The notes below the pieces were generated by a model. It did not search any database and was not told the DNA's origin. It saw only the letters and a program-made list of their open reading frames with translations. The position numbers and the translations under genes are program-made. 64,000 bases of DNA from Cellulomonas hominis (GTDB lineage Bacteria; Actinomycetota; Actinomycetes; Actinomycetales; Cellulomonadaceae): assembly GCF_014201095.1 (NCBI RefSeq), contig NZ_JACHDN010000001.1:2294001-2358000 (forward strand). Reading direction: 5' to 3'. Below are positions 15,685 through 24,014 of this stretch, in pieces; position 1 is the stretch's first letter; every line of letters begins with the position of its first letter.

Positions 15685-17456
15685 CCGCCACGAGCCCCGC
15701 CCCGGCCCCCGCCCCGGCCCCCGCCCCGGCCCCCGCCCCGCCGCTCACCCGCGCCGCGATCTCCCGCCGCCTGGTCCGGTTCGGCCGCCCGGTGCTGCCG
15801 CCGCTCGCCGCGTCCCTGGTGTGCCGGGTGCTCGGGCAGGGCCTGGGCATCGCGCTGCTGGCCGTCGCCGCGTGGGGCGTCGCCCACGTCGCCGACGACC
15901 CGGCGGCCCCGGTCGCGCCGGTGGTCTGGACGCTCGTCGCGCTGTCGCTCGCCAAGGGCGTGCTCCGCTACCTGGAGCAGTTCACGGGTCACCTCGTCGC
16001 GTTCCGCGCGCTGGAGATGCTCCGCGTCGACTTCTACGACCGCCTCGCGCCGCAGTCCCCGGCCGGCGTCCTGTCCCAGCGCACCGGCGACCTGGTGAAC
16101 CGGGCGACCAAGGACGTCGACCGGGTCGAGGTGTTCTTCGCGCACACCCTGGTCCCCGCCGTGGCGGCCGTGGTCGTCCCGGCCGGCGTGCTCGTCGTGC
16201 TGGCGGTCGGGTACGACCCGCTGCTCGCGCTGGTCCTGCTGCCGTTCCTCGTCCTGGTCGGCGCCGTCGTCCCCGCCTGGGGCCGGGAGCCGAGCGCCGC
16301 CGCCGCGACCGGCGTCCGCGCCGCGCGGGGCCGCCTCGCGCAGCTCGTCACCGAGTCGCTGCAGGGCATCCGCGAGGTGCTCGCCTCGGGTGCCGCCGAC
16401 CGCCGCCGGGTCGCCGCCCGGGAAGTCGCCGGGGACGTCTCCGCGGGGCTCGGCACGCTCGCGGCCTGGACGGCGCGCCGGCGGGCGGCGAACTCCGTCC
16501 TGCTGGTCGCCGCCGTCGCGACGGTCGCCCTGGTCGCCGCCGGCCGGGTGTCCGCGGGCGCGCTGGACTGGCCGTCCTCCGCCGTCGCGGTCGTGCTCGC
16601 CCTCGCGGTGTTCACCCCCGTGCTGGCCGTCGAGGACGTCGCGCCCGACCTGGAGCAGGCGTTCGCGGCGGCCCGGCGCATCTGGCGGGTCACCGACGCC
16701 GCCCCGGCGACGACGTCGCCCGCGCACCCGGTCCCGCTGCCGGACGGCCCGCTCGACATCCGGTTCGAGGGCGTCGCCTTCGCCTACCCGGCGGCGGACG
16801 CCGACGACGCTGACGCGTCGGCCCCCGCCGCCCCGCCGCGCCGGGTGCTCGACGGCGTGGACCTCCACGTCCCCGCCGGCAGCACGACCGCCGTCGTCGG
16901 CTCGTCCGGCTCCGGCAAGTCGACCCTGGTCAACCTGCTGACCCGCGCGTGGGACCCGGACGCCGGCCGGGTGCTGCTCGGCGGCGTCGACGTCCGGGAC
17001 GTCGACCTCGACGACCTGCGCCGGCACGTCGCCGTCGTCGGCCAAAGCACGTACCTGTTCAACGACACCCTGGCCGCGAACCTGCGCCTCGCCGCCCCGG
17101 ACGCCACCGACGCCGAGCTCGAGGCCGCCTGCCGGCGCGCCGCCCTGCACGACGCGGTCGTCGCGATGCCGGACGGGTACGGCACGCGGGTCGGCGAGAT
17201 GGGGGAGCGGCTGTCCGGCGGGCAGCGGCAGCGGGTCGCGATCGCGCGGGCGCTGCTGCTCGACGCGCCGGTGCTCGTGCTCGACGAGGCCACCAGCCAG
17301 CTCGACGTCGCGACCGAGGCGGAGATCCAGGACGCGCTGGCCGAGGTGTGCCGGGGACGGACGGTGCTGGTGATCGCGCACCGCCCCGGTGCGGTGCGGA
17401 CGGCGGACCGGGTGCTGCGGATCGACGACCTCGCGGCGGACGCGGGCGGGGCCTGA
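15681..17456 (+). CDS. ABC half-transporter (fused permease-ATPase), second of a pair
   Basis: The 591-residue partner of the preceding gene starts at a GTG overlapping its stop. After a (AP)n tail at residues 6-20 come six TM segments in the exporter fold, then an ATPase with Walker A GSSGSGKST, signature RLSGGQRQRVAIARALL, Walker B VLVLDEATSQLD and switch His in VIAHRPGAV. Both nucleotide sites appear intact in this subunit, unlike many heterodimeric exporters with one degenerate site. The two genes form a tail-to-head coupled unit. The TrmB gene converges only 41 nt downstream. Confidence 0.86.
   Translation: MTATSPAPAPAPAPAPAPAPPLTRAAISRRLVRFGRPVLPPLAASLVCRVLGQGLGIALLAVAAWGVAHVADDPAAPVAPVVWTLVALSLAKGVLRYLEQFTGHLVAFRALEMLRVDFYDRLAPQSPAGVLSQRTGDLVNRATKDVDRVEVFFAHTLVPAVAAVVVPAGVLVVLAVGYDPLLALVLLPFLVLVGAVVPAWGREPSAAAATGVRAARGRLAQLVTESLQGIREVLASGAADRRRVAAREVAGDVSAGLGTLAAWTARRRAANSVLLVAAVATVALVAAGRVSAGALDWPSSAVAVVLALAVFTPVLAVEDVAPDLEQAFAAARRIWRVTDAAPATTSPAHPVPLPDGPLDIRFEGVAFAYPAADADDADASAPAAPPRRVLDGVDLHVPAGSTTAVVGSSGSGKSTLVNLLTRAWDPDAGRVLLGGVDVRDVDLDDLRRHVAVVGQSTYLFNDTLAANLRLAAPDATDAELEAACRRAALHDAVVAMPDGYGTRVGEMGERLSGGQRQRVAIARALLLDAPVLVLDEATSQLDVATEAEIQDALAEVCRGRTVLVIAHRPGAVRTADRVLRIDDLAADAGGA
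15699..15740 (+). repeat. 12-bp GC-only minisatellite encoding an Ala-Pro tail
   Basis: Three exact copies of GCCCCGGCCCCC plus a partial fourth encode the AP repeat at the N-terminus of the second half-transporter. Slippage would change the tail by four residues per unit without a frameshift. Confidence 0.9.
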
Positions 17457-17497
17457 CCCGCCGGGACCGCGCGCTCGGTGCCCGGAGGCGCCCGCTG

Positions 17498-18265
17498 TCA
17501 GGCCGTCCGGGTCGCGATGACGTCCCGGACGGCCCGGCCCGCCGCGAGCCCGCGACGCTCGAACCGCGTCACGGGCCGGTGCTCCGGGCGGGGGGCGTAC
17601 CCGCCGTGCGGGTTCGTCAGCCCGGGGTCCGCGTCGACCACCTCGAGCATCTGCTCGGCGTACGGCTCCCAGTCCGTCGCGCAGTGCAGCGTCCCGCCGA
17701 CGGTGAGGCTGCTGCGGAGCAGCGCGACGTGCGCCGGGGCGATGATCCGCCGCTTGTGGTGCCGGGCCTTCGGCCAGGGGTCCGGGAAGTACACGTGCAC
17801 CGCGTCGAGCGAGTCCGGGGCGAGCACGCGGCGCGCGAGGTCGAGCGCGTCGCCGTGCGCGACCCGGACGTTCGTGAGCCCCTGCTCGTCGAGCATCGCG
17901 ACCAGGTTCGCGATGCCGGGCAGGTGCGCCTCGACCGCCAGGTAGTCGCGCCCCGGGTCGGCGGCGGCCATGACGACGGTCGCGTCGCCCATGCCGGAGC
18001 CGATCTCCAGGACGAGCGGCGCCTCCCGGCCGAAGAGCGCGGCGGCGTCGAGCGTGCCGTCCGGGCGGGTCGGGGGCAGGCCGAGCTCCGGGTCGTGCAC
18101 GGAGAACCCGTACCGCGGCCACAGGCGCTCGAGGGCGTCGGTGCGCCGCTCGCCGAGCGTCGCCCGCCGGGGGTGGAAGGTGCGGATCGGCTCGCCCTCG
18201 GCCTTCGGGGCGTGCCGGAACGCGTCGCCGGGCCGCGGCGTGGCCGGGTCGTCGGAGGTACGCAC
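17498..18265 (-). CDS. trmB: tRNA (guanine-N7-)-methyltransferase TrmB
   Basis: The 255-residue enzyme puts m7G at position 46 of tRNA using S-adenosylmethionine. IRTFHPRRATLGERR is the N-terminal family motif. LVLEIGSGMGDATVVMA is the SAM-binding loop. YLAVEAHLPGIANL and VHVYFPDPWPKARHHKRRII (catalytic Asp and Pro-Trp-Pro-Lys) are diagnostic. VTRFERRG is the C-terminal motif. I chose the GTG at 18265 because a TACCCT hexamer lies 7 nt upstream and no Shine-Dalgarno exists, so it should be leaderless. It converges on the ABC pair. Confidence 0.96.
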   Translation of the reverse strand: MRTSDDPATPRPGDAFRHAPKAEGEPIRTFHPRRATLGERRTDALERLWPRYGFSVHDPELGLPPTRPDGTLDAAALFGREAPLVLEIGSGMGDATVVMAAADPGRDYLAVEAHLPGIANLVAMLDEQGLTNVRVAHGDALDLARRVLAPDSLDAVHVYFPDPWPKARHHKRRIIAPAHVALLRSSLTVGGTLHCATDWEPYAEQMLEVVDADPGLTNPHGGYAPRPEHRPVTRFERRGLAAGRAVRDVIATRTA

Positions 18266-18272
18266 GGCGTCG

Positions 18273-18278
18273 AGGGTA
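18273..18278 (-). promoter_or_regulatory. -10 hexamer of leaderless trmB
   Basis: TACCCT on the minus strand lies 7 nt before the GTG at 18265, with no Shine-Dalgarno sequence. Confidence 0.65.
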
Positions 18279-18312
18279 GCCGCGCCCGCCCCGGCCCCCG
18301 GACGCGCCGCGG

Positions 18313-19092
18313 TCACCCGGCCGGCGGGCTGCTCGGCTCGTCCGTGGACATCAGCCAGAACCGCTCCCCGAACGGCCCGGTGATGCCCGCGAGCCGCCCG
18401 TACTCCGTGTCCTGCGGCTCGGAGGACACCGCCCCGCCGAGCCGGACGGCGGCCGCCGCGGCGGCGTCGGTGTCGGTGACGGCGAAGTACACGGCCCACT
18501 CGGGGCGCTCGGCGGGGCCGCCGATGCCGCCGACGGTCCGCCCGCCGGCCTCGGCGGTCGTGTAGTCGAAGCCGGGCGCGCTCATGTCGGTGTACGTCCA
18601 GCCGGCGACCGACCCGTAGAACGCGCGGGCGGCGGCCGGGTCCGCGGACATGTGCTCGTTCCAGGTCATCGCCCCGGGCTCGTTCACGACCTGCGCGCCG
18701 ACGGAGGTCCCCGCCTCCCACAGCGCCACGGGCGCGCCGACGGGGTCGACCACCACCGCCATCCGGCCGTACCCCATGACGTCCATGACGGGCGCGAGCA
18801 CCTGGCCCCCGGCCGCGGCCGCGCGGTCCGCGGTGGCCACGGCGTCGGAGGTCGCGAGGAACGTCAGCCAGGCGACGGGCGCGTCGGGCCCGCCGGGCAG
18901 GTAGCCGCTGAGCGCGGCGGTGTGCCGGCCGCCGACGACGCCCTGGCTGTAGAACCCGGTCTCCTCGGGCCCGACCTCCCACTCCCAGCCGAGCAGCCCG
19001 CCGTAGAACTGCCGGCCGAGCCCGAGGTCGGGGACCGAGAGCTCCGCCCAGCAGGGGGTGCCGTCGGCCCAGGGCTGCTCGTGCACGCTCAT
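18313..19092 (-). CDS. Two-domain VOC (glyoxalase/bleomycin-resistance superfamily) protein
   Basis: The 259-residue protein contains two vicinal-oxygen-chelate modules: residues about 10-125 (PCWAELSVPDLGLGRQFYGGLLGW...VDPVGAPVALWEAG) and 135-250 (TWNEHMSADPAAARAFYGSVAGWTY...ITGPFGERFWLM). The pattern of xFYGxxxGW and DPxGA fits the actinobacterial hydroxylase-like VOC proteins often annotated as 27 kDa antigen Cfp30B. Metal-ligand residues are not obvious in both halves, so enzymatic activity is uncertain. The ATG at 19092 is preceded by GGACGAGC. It is a single gene convergent with nothing and downstream of the polysaccharide operon on the same strand. Confidence 0.85.
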   Translation of the reverse strand: MSVHEQPWADGTPCWAELSVPDLGLGRQFYGGLLGWEWEVGPEETGFYSQGVVGGRHTAALSGYLPGGPDAPVAWLTFLATSDAVATADRAAAAGGQVLAPVMDVMGYGRMAVVVDPVGAPVALWEAGTSVGAQVVNEPGAMTWNEHMSADPAAARAFYGSVAGWTYTDMSAPGFDYTTAEAGGRTVGGIGGPAERPEWAVYFAVTDTDAAAAAAVRLGGAVSSEPQDTEYGRLAGITGPFGERFWLMSTDEPSSPPAG

Positions 19093-19170
19093 GCTCGTCC
19101 TCCCCGGACGCCGGGGCCGGGGGTCCCCGGCCGCTCCCGCCATCCCAGCACCGGGCACCGGCACGCGGAA

Positions 19171-19216
19171 GGGGGCGCCCCCGCGGTCCCCGCGCGCGGA
19201 CCGCCGGGACGCCCCC
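19171..19216 (-). terminator. Hairpin after the nucleotide-sugar dehydrogenase gene
   Basis: Two nested perfect 7-bp stems (GGGGGCG/CGCCCCC outer, GCGGTCC/GGACCGC inner) lie just after the minus-strand ugd stop at 19233 and before the VOC gene. They fit an intrinsic terminator without a T-tract. Confidence 0.6.
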
Positions 19217-19232
19217 GACCGGTGGCCGCCCG

Positions 19233-20618
19233 TCAGGCGGCGGTCCGCCCCAGGCCGGCGAACTGCCACCCGGCGTCCCGCCAGCGCGCGGGGTCGAGCT
19301 TGCCGCGCGCGTCGATCACCCGGGGCGTCGAGGTCAGGCCGGCGAGCTTCTCGCTGTCCGCCTGCACGAACTGGTCCCACTCGGTGAGGACCAGGACGAC
19401 GTCGGTGCCCTCGACGGCCTCCTCGACGGAGGTGGCGTACGACAGGGTCGGGAACGACCGCCGCGCGGTGTCGCCCGCCTCGGGGTCGTACACGGTGACC
19501 TGGGCGCCGCGCAGGTGCAGCGCCGCCGCGACGTTGAGCGCGGGGGAGTCCCGCACGTCGTCGGTGTGCGGCTTGAACGCCGCGCCCAGCACGCCGATCC
19601 GGTGGTTCAGCACCGACCCGCCGCACGCCTCGACCGCGAGGTCCAGGACGCGCTCGCGCTGGCCCATGTTGATCTCGTCCACCTGCTGCAGCAGGGCCGA
19701 CGCCCGGTAGGCGCCGAGCTCGTTGGCGCGGTGCATCAGGGCACGGATGTCCTTGGGCAGGCAGCCGCCGCCGAACCCGAGCCCGGCGTCGAGGAACTGC
19801 CGGCCGATCCGGACGTCGTGGCCCAGGGCGTCTGCGAGCACGGTGACGTCGGCGCCTGCGGCCTCGCACACGGAGGAGATCGCGTTGATGAACGAGATCT
19901 TCGTCGCGAGGAACGCGTTGGCGCTGACCTTCACCAGCTCGGCGGTCGGCAGGTCGGTGACGACGACGGGCGTGCCCTCGGCGATGGGCCCGGCGTACAC
20001 CTCGCGGAGCGTGGCCTCGGCGCGGGCGCTGGTCCCGCCGAGGACGACCCGGTCGGGGTGCAGCGTGTCGTCGACGGCCTTGCCCTCGCGCAGGAACTCC
20101 GGGTTCCAGACGAGCTCGACGTCCACGCCCGCGGGCGCCTGCTCGGCGACCAGGGTGCGCAGCCGCGCGGCGGTGCCGACCGGGACGGTGGACTTGCCGA
20201 CGATCAGCGCGTCCTTGGTGAGGTTCCGGGCGATCGTCGTCGCGGCGGACTCGACGTAGGCGAGGTTCGCGGCGTGGCTGGTCTTCATCTGCGGGGTGCC
20301 GACGCAGATGAAGTGCACGTCGCCCCAGGCCGCCGCGGCGGCGAGGTCCGCCGTGAACCGCAGACGGCCGGTCGCGAGGTGCTTCTCCAGCAGCGGGTCC
20401 AGCCCGGGCTCGTAGAACGGCACCTTGCCGGCGGCCAGGGCGTCGACCTTGCCCTGGTCGGTGTCGGCGCCGAGGACCTCGAAGCCGAGCTCGGCCATCG
20501 CGACGGCGTGGGTGGCGCCGAGGTAGCCGGTGCCGAACACGCTGATCCGCAGCGGGGACCGCCCGGGCTCGGCGGGCTCCGCGGGGACGGCGGCTGCGGA
20601 GGGGGACGCGTCGTGCAT
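19233..20618 (-). CDS. ugd: UDP-glucose 6-dehydrogenase
   Basis: The 461-residue NAD-dependent enzyme oxidises UDP-glucose to UDP-glucuronate in two steps. ISVFGTGYLGATHAVAMAELG (about residues 25-45) is the Rossmann loop. PFYEPGLDPLL, ICVGTPQ and VGKSTVPVGT are family motifs. WNPEFLREG and GFGGGCLPKD carry the active-site residues, with catalytic Cys286. It starts at ATG 20618 with GGAG upstream. It is the third gene of the glycosyltransferase-GH26-dehydrogenase operon, so it likely supplies uronic-acid precursor for that polymer. GDP-mannose dehydrogenase is related, but the motifs fit the UDP-glucose enzymes better. Confidence 0.9.
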   Translation of the reverse strand: MHDASPSAAAVPAEPAEPGRSPLRISVFGTGYLGATHAVAMAELGFEVLGADTDQGKVDALAAGKVPFYEPGLDPLLEKHLATGRLRFTADLAAAAAWGDVHFICVGTPQMKTSHAANLAYVESAATTIARNLTKDALIVGKSTVPVGTAARLRTLVAEQAPAGVDVELVWNPEFLREGKAVDDTLHPDRVVLGGTSARAEATLREVYAGPIAEGTPVVVTDLPTAELVKVSANAFLATKISFINAISSVCEAAGADVTVLADALGHDVRIGRQFLDAGLGFGGGCLPKDIRALMHRANELGAYRASALLQQVDEINMGQRERVLDLAVEACGGSVLNHRIGVLGAAFKPHTDDVRDSPALNVAAALHLRGAQVTVYDPEAGDTARRSFPTLSYATSVEEAVEGTDVVLVLTEWDQFVQADSEKLAGLTSTPRVIDARGKLDPARWRDAGWQFAGLGRTAA

Positions 20619-20689
20619 GGGGGTGCTCCTCACGGTGGGGCGCTGGGCGCGGGCGGTGCGGGCGGGTCGGGCGGTGCGGGCGCGGCGGG

Positions 20690-22405
20690 TCACGGGGTCG
20701 CCGCCGGGGTGGGGCTGGGCGCGGCCGACGGGGTGGCGGTCGGCGCCGGCGTGGGCTCGGGCGTGGTGGTGGGCACCGGCGTCGCGGTGGGCGTCGGCTC
20801 CGGCGTCGGCTCGGCCGCGGCCGTCGTCGCGGCCGGCGCGGGCTCCGCGGGCTCGGCGGCCGCCGCGGTCGCGAGCGCCTGCCCGCCGAACCGCCGCGCC
20901 GGGTCCGCGATGCCGGTGCGGAAGGCCTCGAGGCTGTTCGCCCGCGAGTCCACCCGCCAGTCGTTGGTGGCGAGCTGCCCGTCGACGTAGGTGGTCACCG
21001 CGAGGTTGAACCACGCGAGGCCGATGACGTCGTCGTTCGCCCCCGGGTCGAAGCCCTGGAAGAACGACCGCACCCACGCGGGCTTGGTGCCCCCGATCTC
21101 GGACGCGCCGACCTCGGCGAGCAGGATCTTCTTGTCGGTGATGGCGCGCAGCTGCTCGAGCGTGCGTCCGTAGGTGTAGTCGAAGGTGGAGTCGTTCTCC
21201 GCCTTGAACGGCGGGCGCTGGTAGCCGGACACGCCGACCCAGTCCACGTACGCGTCGCCGGGGTACAGCGCCTCGAGGAACGCCGGGTCCTGGAACCGCG
21301 ACGGCAGGTTGTTCACGATGTTCGGCGCCCAGACCCAGATGACGTACTGGTTCGCGCCCGCGGCCTCGAAGACGTCGTGCACGTGCTGCCACATCCGCAC
21401 GTAGTCGCCCACGCCGTTGCCGTTGATGGGGGCGCCGGCCGAGGTCTGCTCCGCCCACGGGTACCAGGTGGAGTTCATCTCGTGGTCCAGGCGGATCGCG
21501 AGCGGCAGCCCGGTGGCGACGATGTCCTGCGCGTACTGCGTGAGGTAGGCGTCGAAGTCGCCGGCGATGATCTTCGGCAGGCTGTACTCGGGCTCGTCCA
21601 CCACGTCGTTCTGCGACCCGATGGGCCGCGACTCCCACGTGAGCATCGGCATCAGCCCGCGCTCCCAGGCCCGGGTGACGGCGTTGGCGCGGAAGCGCTC
21701 GTCCCAGCCGCCGAAGTAGCCGACCATGTTCTGCGACCGGCCGACGCTCTGCGCGGCGTCGTCGAACGTCGCCCAGTTGAACGGGGCCTGCTCGGTGTAC
21801 ATGCCGAAGTAGCGGGTGGCCGGGTCGAGCAGCGCGGCCCGGCTCGGCGCGGCCGGCTTGGCGGGGCCGGCCGGCGGGGCGGCGGGGTCGTCGGCGACCG
21901 GGGTGGACGGGTTGTTCGGGCGGTCCCCGCGGGTGCCCGCGGTGACGGTGCCGCCGCCCGCGGCGGACGAGCCGGCGGTGCGGCGCCCGGAGCCGGTGGA
22001 CCGCGAGGAGCCCGAGGACCCGGTGCCCTGCTCGGCCTGCTCCTGCTGGGCGGCGTCGGCCTCGCGCTGGGCCTGCGCCGCGGCGCGGTCCTCCTCGCCC
22101 TTCTTGCGGGCGGCCTGCTCGTCGCCCAGGACGTCGCGCAGCGCGTCGGTCTGCGACCGGCTCGTGTGCAGCTGCGCCTCGAGCTCGGCGTTCCGCTCCC
22201 GGAGCGCGAGCTCCGCGGCGGTCGGCTCGTCCGCGTCGGCCCCGACGAGCGAGGACACGGCCGGGGTGTTCCAGACGACCAGCGTGACGGCCAGCAGCCC
22301 GGCCACGACGGCCGCGGTCGCGATGCGCGCGCGCACGGTCATCCGGCCCATCGTGGGCGCCCACCAGGCCTTGCCGGTGGGGGTGGGGGTCGGTGCGTCA
22401 GACAT
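20690..22405 (-). CDS. Membrane-anchored GH26-like endo-glycanase with coiled coil
   Basis: The 571-residue protein has a short cytosolic start, one TM helix (about 26-47), a coiled coil (about 60-125, Ala/Glu/Gln-rich heptads), a Ser/Gly/Pro linker, and a TIM-barrel domain (about 195-490) of GH26 type. A long Pro/Thr/Ala tail follows. RLDHEMN carries the predicted acid/base Glu309, with the extra His of GH26, and LLAEVGA the nucleophile Glu431. GH26 enzymes cut beta-mannans or mixed glucans. It is outside the cell, tethered. Its ATG lies inside the end of the glycosyltransferase gene (8-bp overlap, GGAGG upstream), so the two are translationally coupled. It probably trims or releases the polymer made by that enzyme. 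Confidence 0.87.
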   Translation of the reverse strand: MSDAPTPTPTGKAWWAPTMGRMTVRARIATAAVVAGLLAVTLVVWNTPAVSSLVGADADEPTAAELALRERNAELEAQLHTSRSQTDALRDVLGDEQAARKKGEEDRAAAQAQREADAAQQEQAEQGTGSSGSSRSTGSGRRTAGSSAAGGGTVTAGTRGDRPNNPSTPVADDPAAPPAGPAKPAAPSRAALLDPATRYFGMYTEQAPFNWATFDDAAQSVGRSQNMVGYFGGWDERFRANAVTRAWERGLMPMLTWESRPIGSQNDVVDEPEYSLPKIIAGDFDAYLTQYAQDIVATGLPLAIRLDHEMNSTWYPWAEQTSAGAPINGNGVGDYVRMWQHVHDVFEAAGANQYVIWVWAPNIVNNLPSRFQDPAFLEALYPGDAYVDWVGVSGYQRPPFKAENDSTFDYTYGRTLEQLRAITDKKILLAEVGASEIGGTKPAWVRSFFQGFDPGANDDVIGLAWFNLAVTTYVDGQLATNDWRVDSRANSLEAFRTGIADPARRFGGQALATAAAAEPAEPAPAATTAAAEPTPEPTPTATPVPTTTPEPTPAPTATPSAAPSPTPAATP

Positions 22406-24014
22406 AGAGCAGTGCCTCCAGGGCGAACAGGACCACGGCGATGCCGTAGGGGATGGCCGCGAGGGGGTTGAGCCGGCGGCGGGCCGGCGCGGGGGCGGGC
22501 GTGCGGGCGTGCCGGCGCGTGGCGTCAGCCACCGGGGCTGCGGCGCCGCGCGGGGCGGGCGCCGCGGCCGGGGCGGTGCCGCCGGCCTCGGCGGAGCGCT
22601 CGGGCGCCCCGACCGGGACGGGCACGGCGGTGCCGCCGTGGTCGCGCTGCGTCGGGAACGGGCGGTCCACGACGTCGACCGGCGCGGGCCGGCTCATGAG
22701 GTCGAGCTCGGCCGCGAGCGTCGGCCGCTCGTGCTGCGCGGCCGGTGCGGCCTCCGCGCCCGGGTCGCCGCCGGCGTAGGCCCCGGCGCGGGTGCCCCAG
22801 CCGGACGCGTGCGCCATCCGCAGGAACCCGAGCAGCCGGACCGGCATGAGGAAGAACGTCGAGACGATGATGAACACCGGCAGCCGGAAGAAGTCGCTCG
22901 GGACCTCCTGCAGGTGCCGGATCTGCCGGATCGCCATGGACAGCACCGAGGACACGACCATCAGCGCGATGACCCAGAACCAGCCGGCCTGGGCGCCGTA
23001 GGTCTCGAGCATCGCCTCGTAGAGGTTCACGCCCGTGCCGCTCACCGACCGGTAGACCCACCCGGCGATCGTCCCGACCAGCAGGAACGGCAGGATGATG
23101 TCCGCGAGGAAGAAGATCGACAGCACCGGGGCGTGCCCGAGCATCCAGGGCAGCATGCGCAGGGTGTTGTACTGGCTGCCGCGGGCCCAGCGGAGCTGCT
23201 GCTTGAAGAGCTTCTTCACCTGCAGCGGGGCGTCCGTGTAGACGAGGCTCGTGTGCTGGTAGACGGTCCGGTAGCCCTGCTTGAGCGTGAGGTTCGTCAG
23301 CGTCCGGTCGTCGGAGACCTCGAGGAACACGCCCATGAACCGCTGGGTCATGAAGTCGTGCATGACCTCCATGAGGATGTGCCGCCGGAAGGCGATGGTG
23401 CGGCCCGGCAGGCAGCCCACCTGGCCGAGCACCGACTGCGCGGGCATCGAGTACAGGGACCGGGAGTTCTCGAGCCAGTCCGCCCAGCGGGTGATCCAGG
23501 AGCGGGTCGGCTCGAGGATGCGCTGCCGGGTGGTGACGCCGCCGACGTTCGCGTCCGCGAAGGGCTTGACCAGCTCGGACAGCGTGCCGGGCGTCCAGAC
23601 GGTGTCGGAGTCGAGGAGCACGGTGATGTCGTGCTTCGACATCTCGGTGCCGATCTTCACGGCGTTGCGCTTGCCCGGGATCGGGGTGTGCACCCAGCGC
23701 ACGAGCGGCGCGAACTCGTCGCAGACCTGCTCCAGACCGGGGTTCCGCGCGCCGTTGATGACGACGATGACCTCGTCCGGCTGCTGCTCGGTCACGCGCG
23801 TGAGGACGTCGCGGAACAGGTCGAGCGGCTCGTCCACGACGGGGACGATCACGCTGGTGGTCTCGTGGTGCTCAGCGACCCACGGGCGGTACCGACGGGA
23901 CAGGCCGACCTTGAGCAGCCAGAGCGCCCAGACGAGGGCGGAGAAGACTGTGAACAGGTAGAGCTCGGCCTGCTCGTCGAGCATGTGCCGGATCTGCAGG
24001 ATGAAGATGAACAT
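22398..24014 (-). CDS. Processive family 2 glycosyltransferase (hyaluronan/cellulose-synthase type)
   Basis: The 538-residue membrane protein polymerises a sugar from a nucleotide donor and probably extrudes the chain. One TM helix (about 19-37) precedes the GT-A domain. VDEP (61-64), DSDT (135-138, metal-binding), SDDR (234-237, catalytic base) and QQLRW (272-276, the QxxRW of processive synthases) are in the expected order. Four or more TM segments follow (about 295-430). Then comes a 110-residue disordered Ala/Pro linker and one extra C-terminal TM helix, which is unusual. The length of the GT-TM core fits HasA or similar beta-glycan synthases. It heads a three-gene operon with the hydrolase and the UDP-glucose dehydrogenase. 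Confidence 0.9.
   Translation of the reverse strand: MFIFILQIRHMLDEQAELYLFTVFSALVWALWLLKVGLSRRYRPWVAEHHETTSVIVPVVDEPLDLFRDVLTRVTEQQPDEVIVVINGARNPGLEQVCDEFAPLVRWVHTPIPGKRNAVKIGTEMSKHDITVLLDSDTVWTPGTLSELVKPFADANVGGVTTRQRILEPTRSWITRWADWLENSRSLYSMPAQSVLGQVGCLPGRTIAFRRHILMEVMHDFMTQRFMGVFLEVSDDRTLTNLTLKQGYRTVYQHTSLVYTDAPLQVKKLFKQQLRWARGSQYNTLRMLPWMLGHAPVLSIFFLADIILPFLLVGTIAGWVYRSVSGTGVNLYEAMLETYGAQAGWFWVIALMVVSSVLSMAIRQIRHLQEVPSDFFRLPVFIIVSTFFLMPVRLLGFLRMAHASGWGTRAGAYAGGDPGAEAAPAAQHERPTLAAELDLMSRPAPVDVVDRPFPTQRDHGGTAVPVPVGAPERSAEAGGTAPAAAPAPRGAAAPVADATRRHARTPAPAPARRRLNPLAAIPYGIAVVLFALEALLYV

Noticed and set aside
20651..20682. 14-bp G-rich direct repeat between the dehydrogenase and GH26 genes
   Set aside because: It is simple GGGCGGT sequence; similar text occurs after fba (about 41950-41985), and no structure or conservation can be shown.
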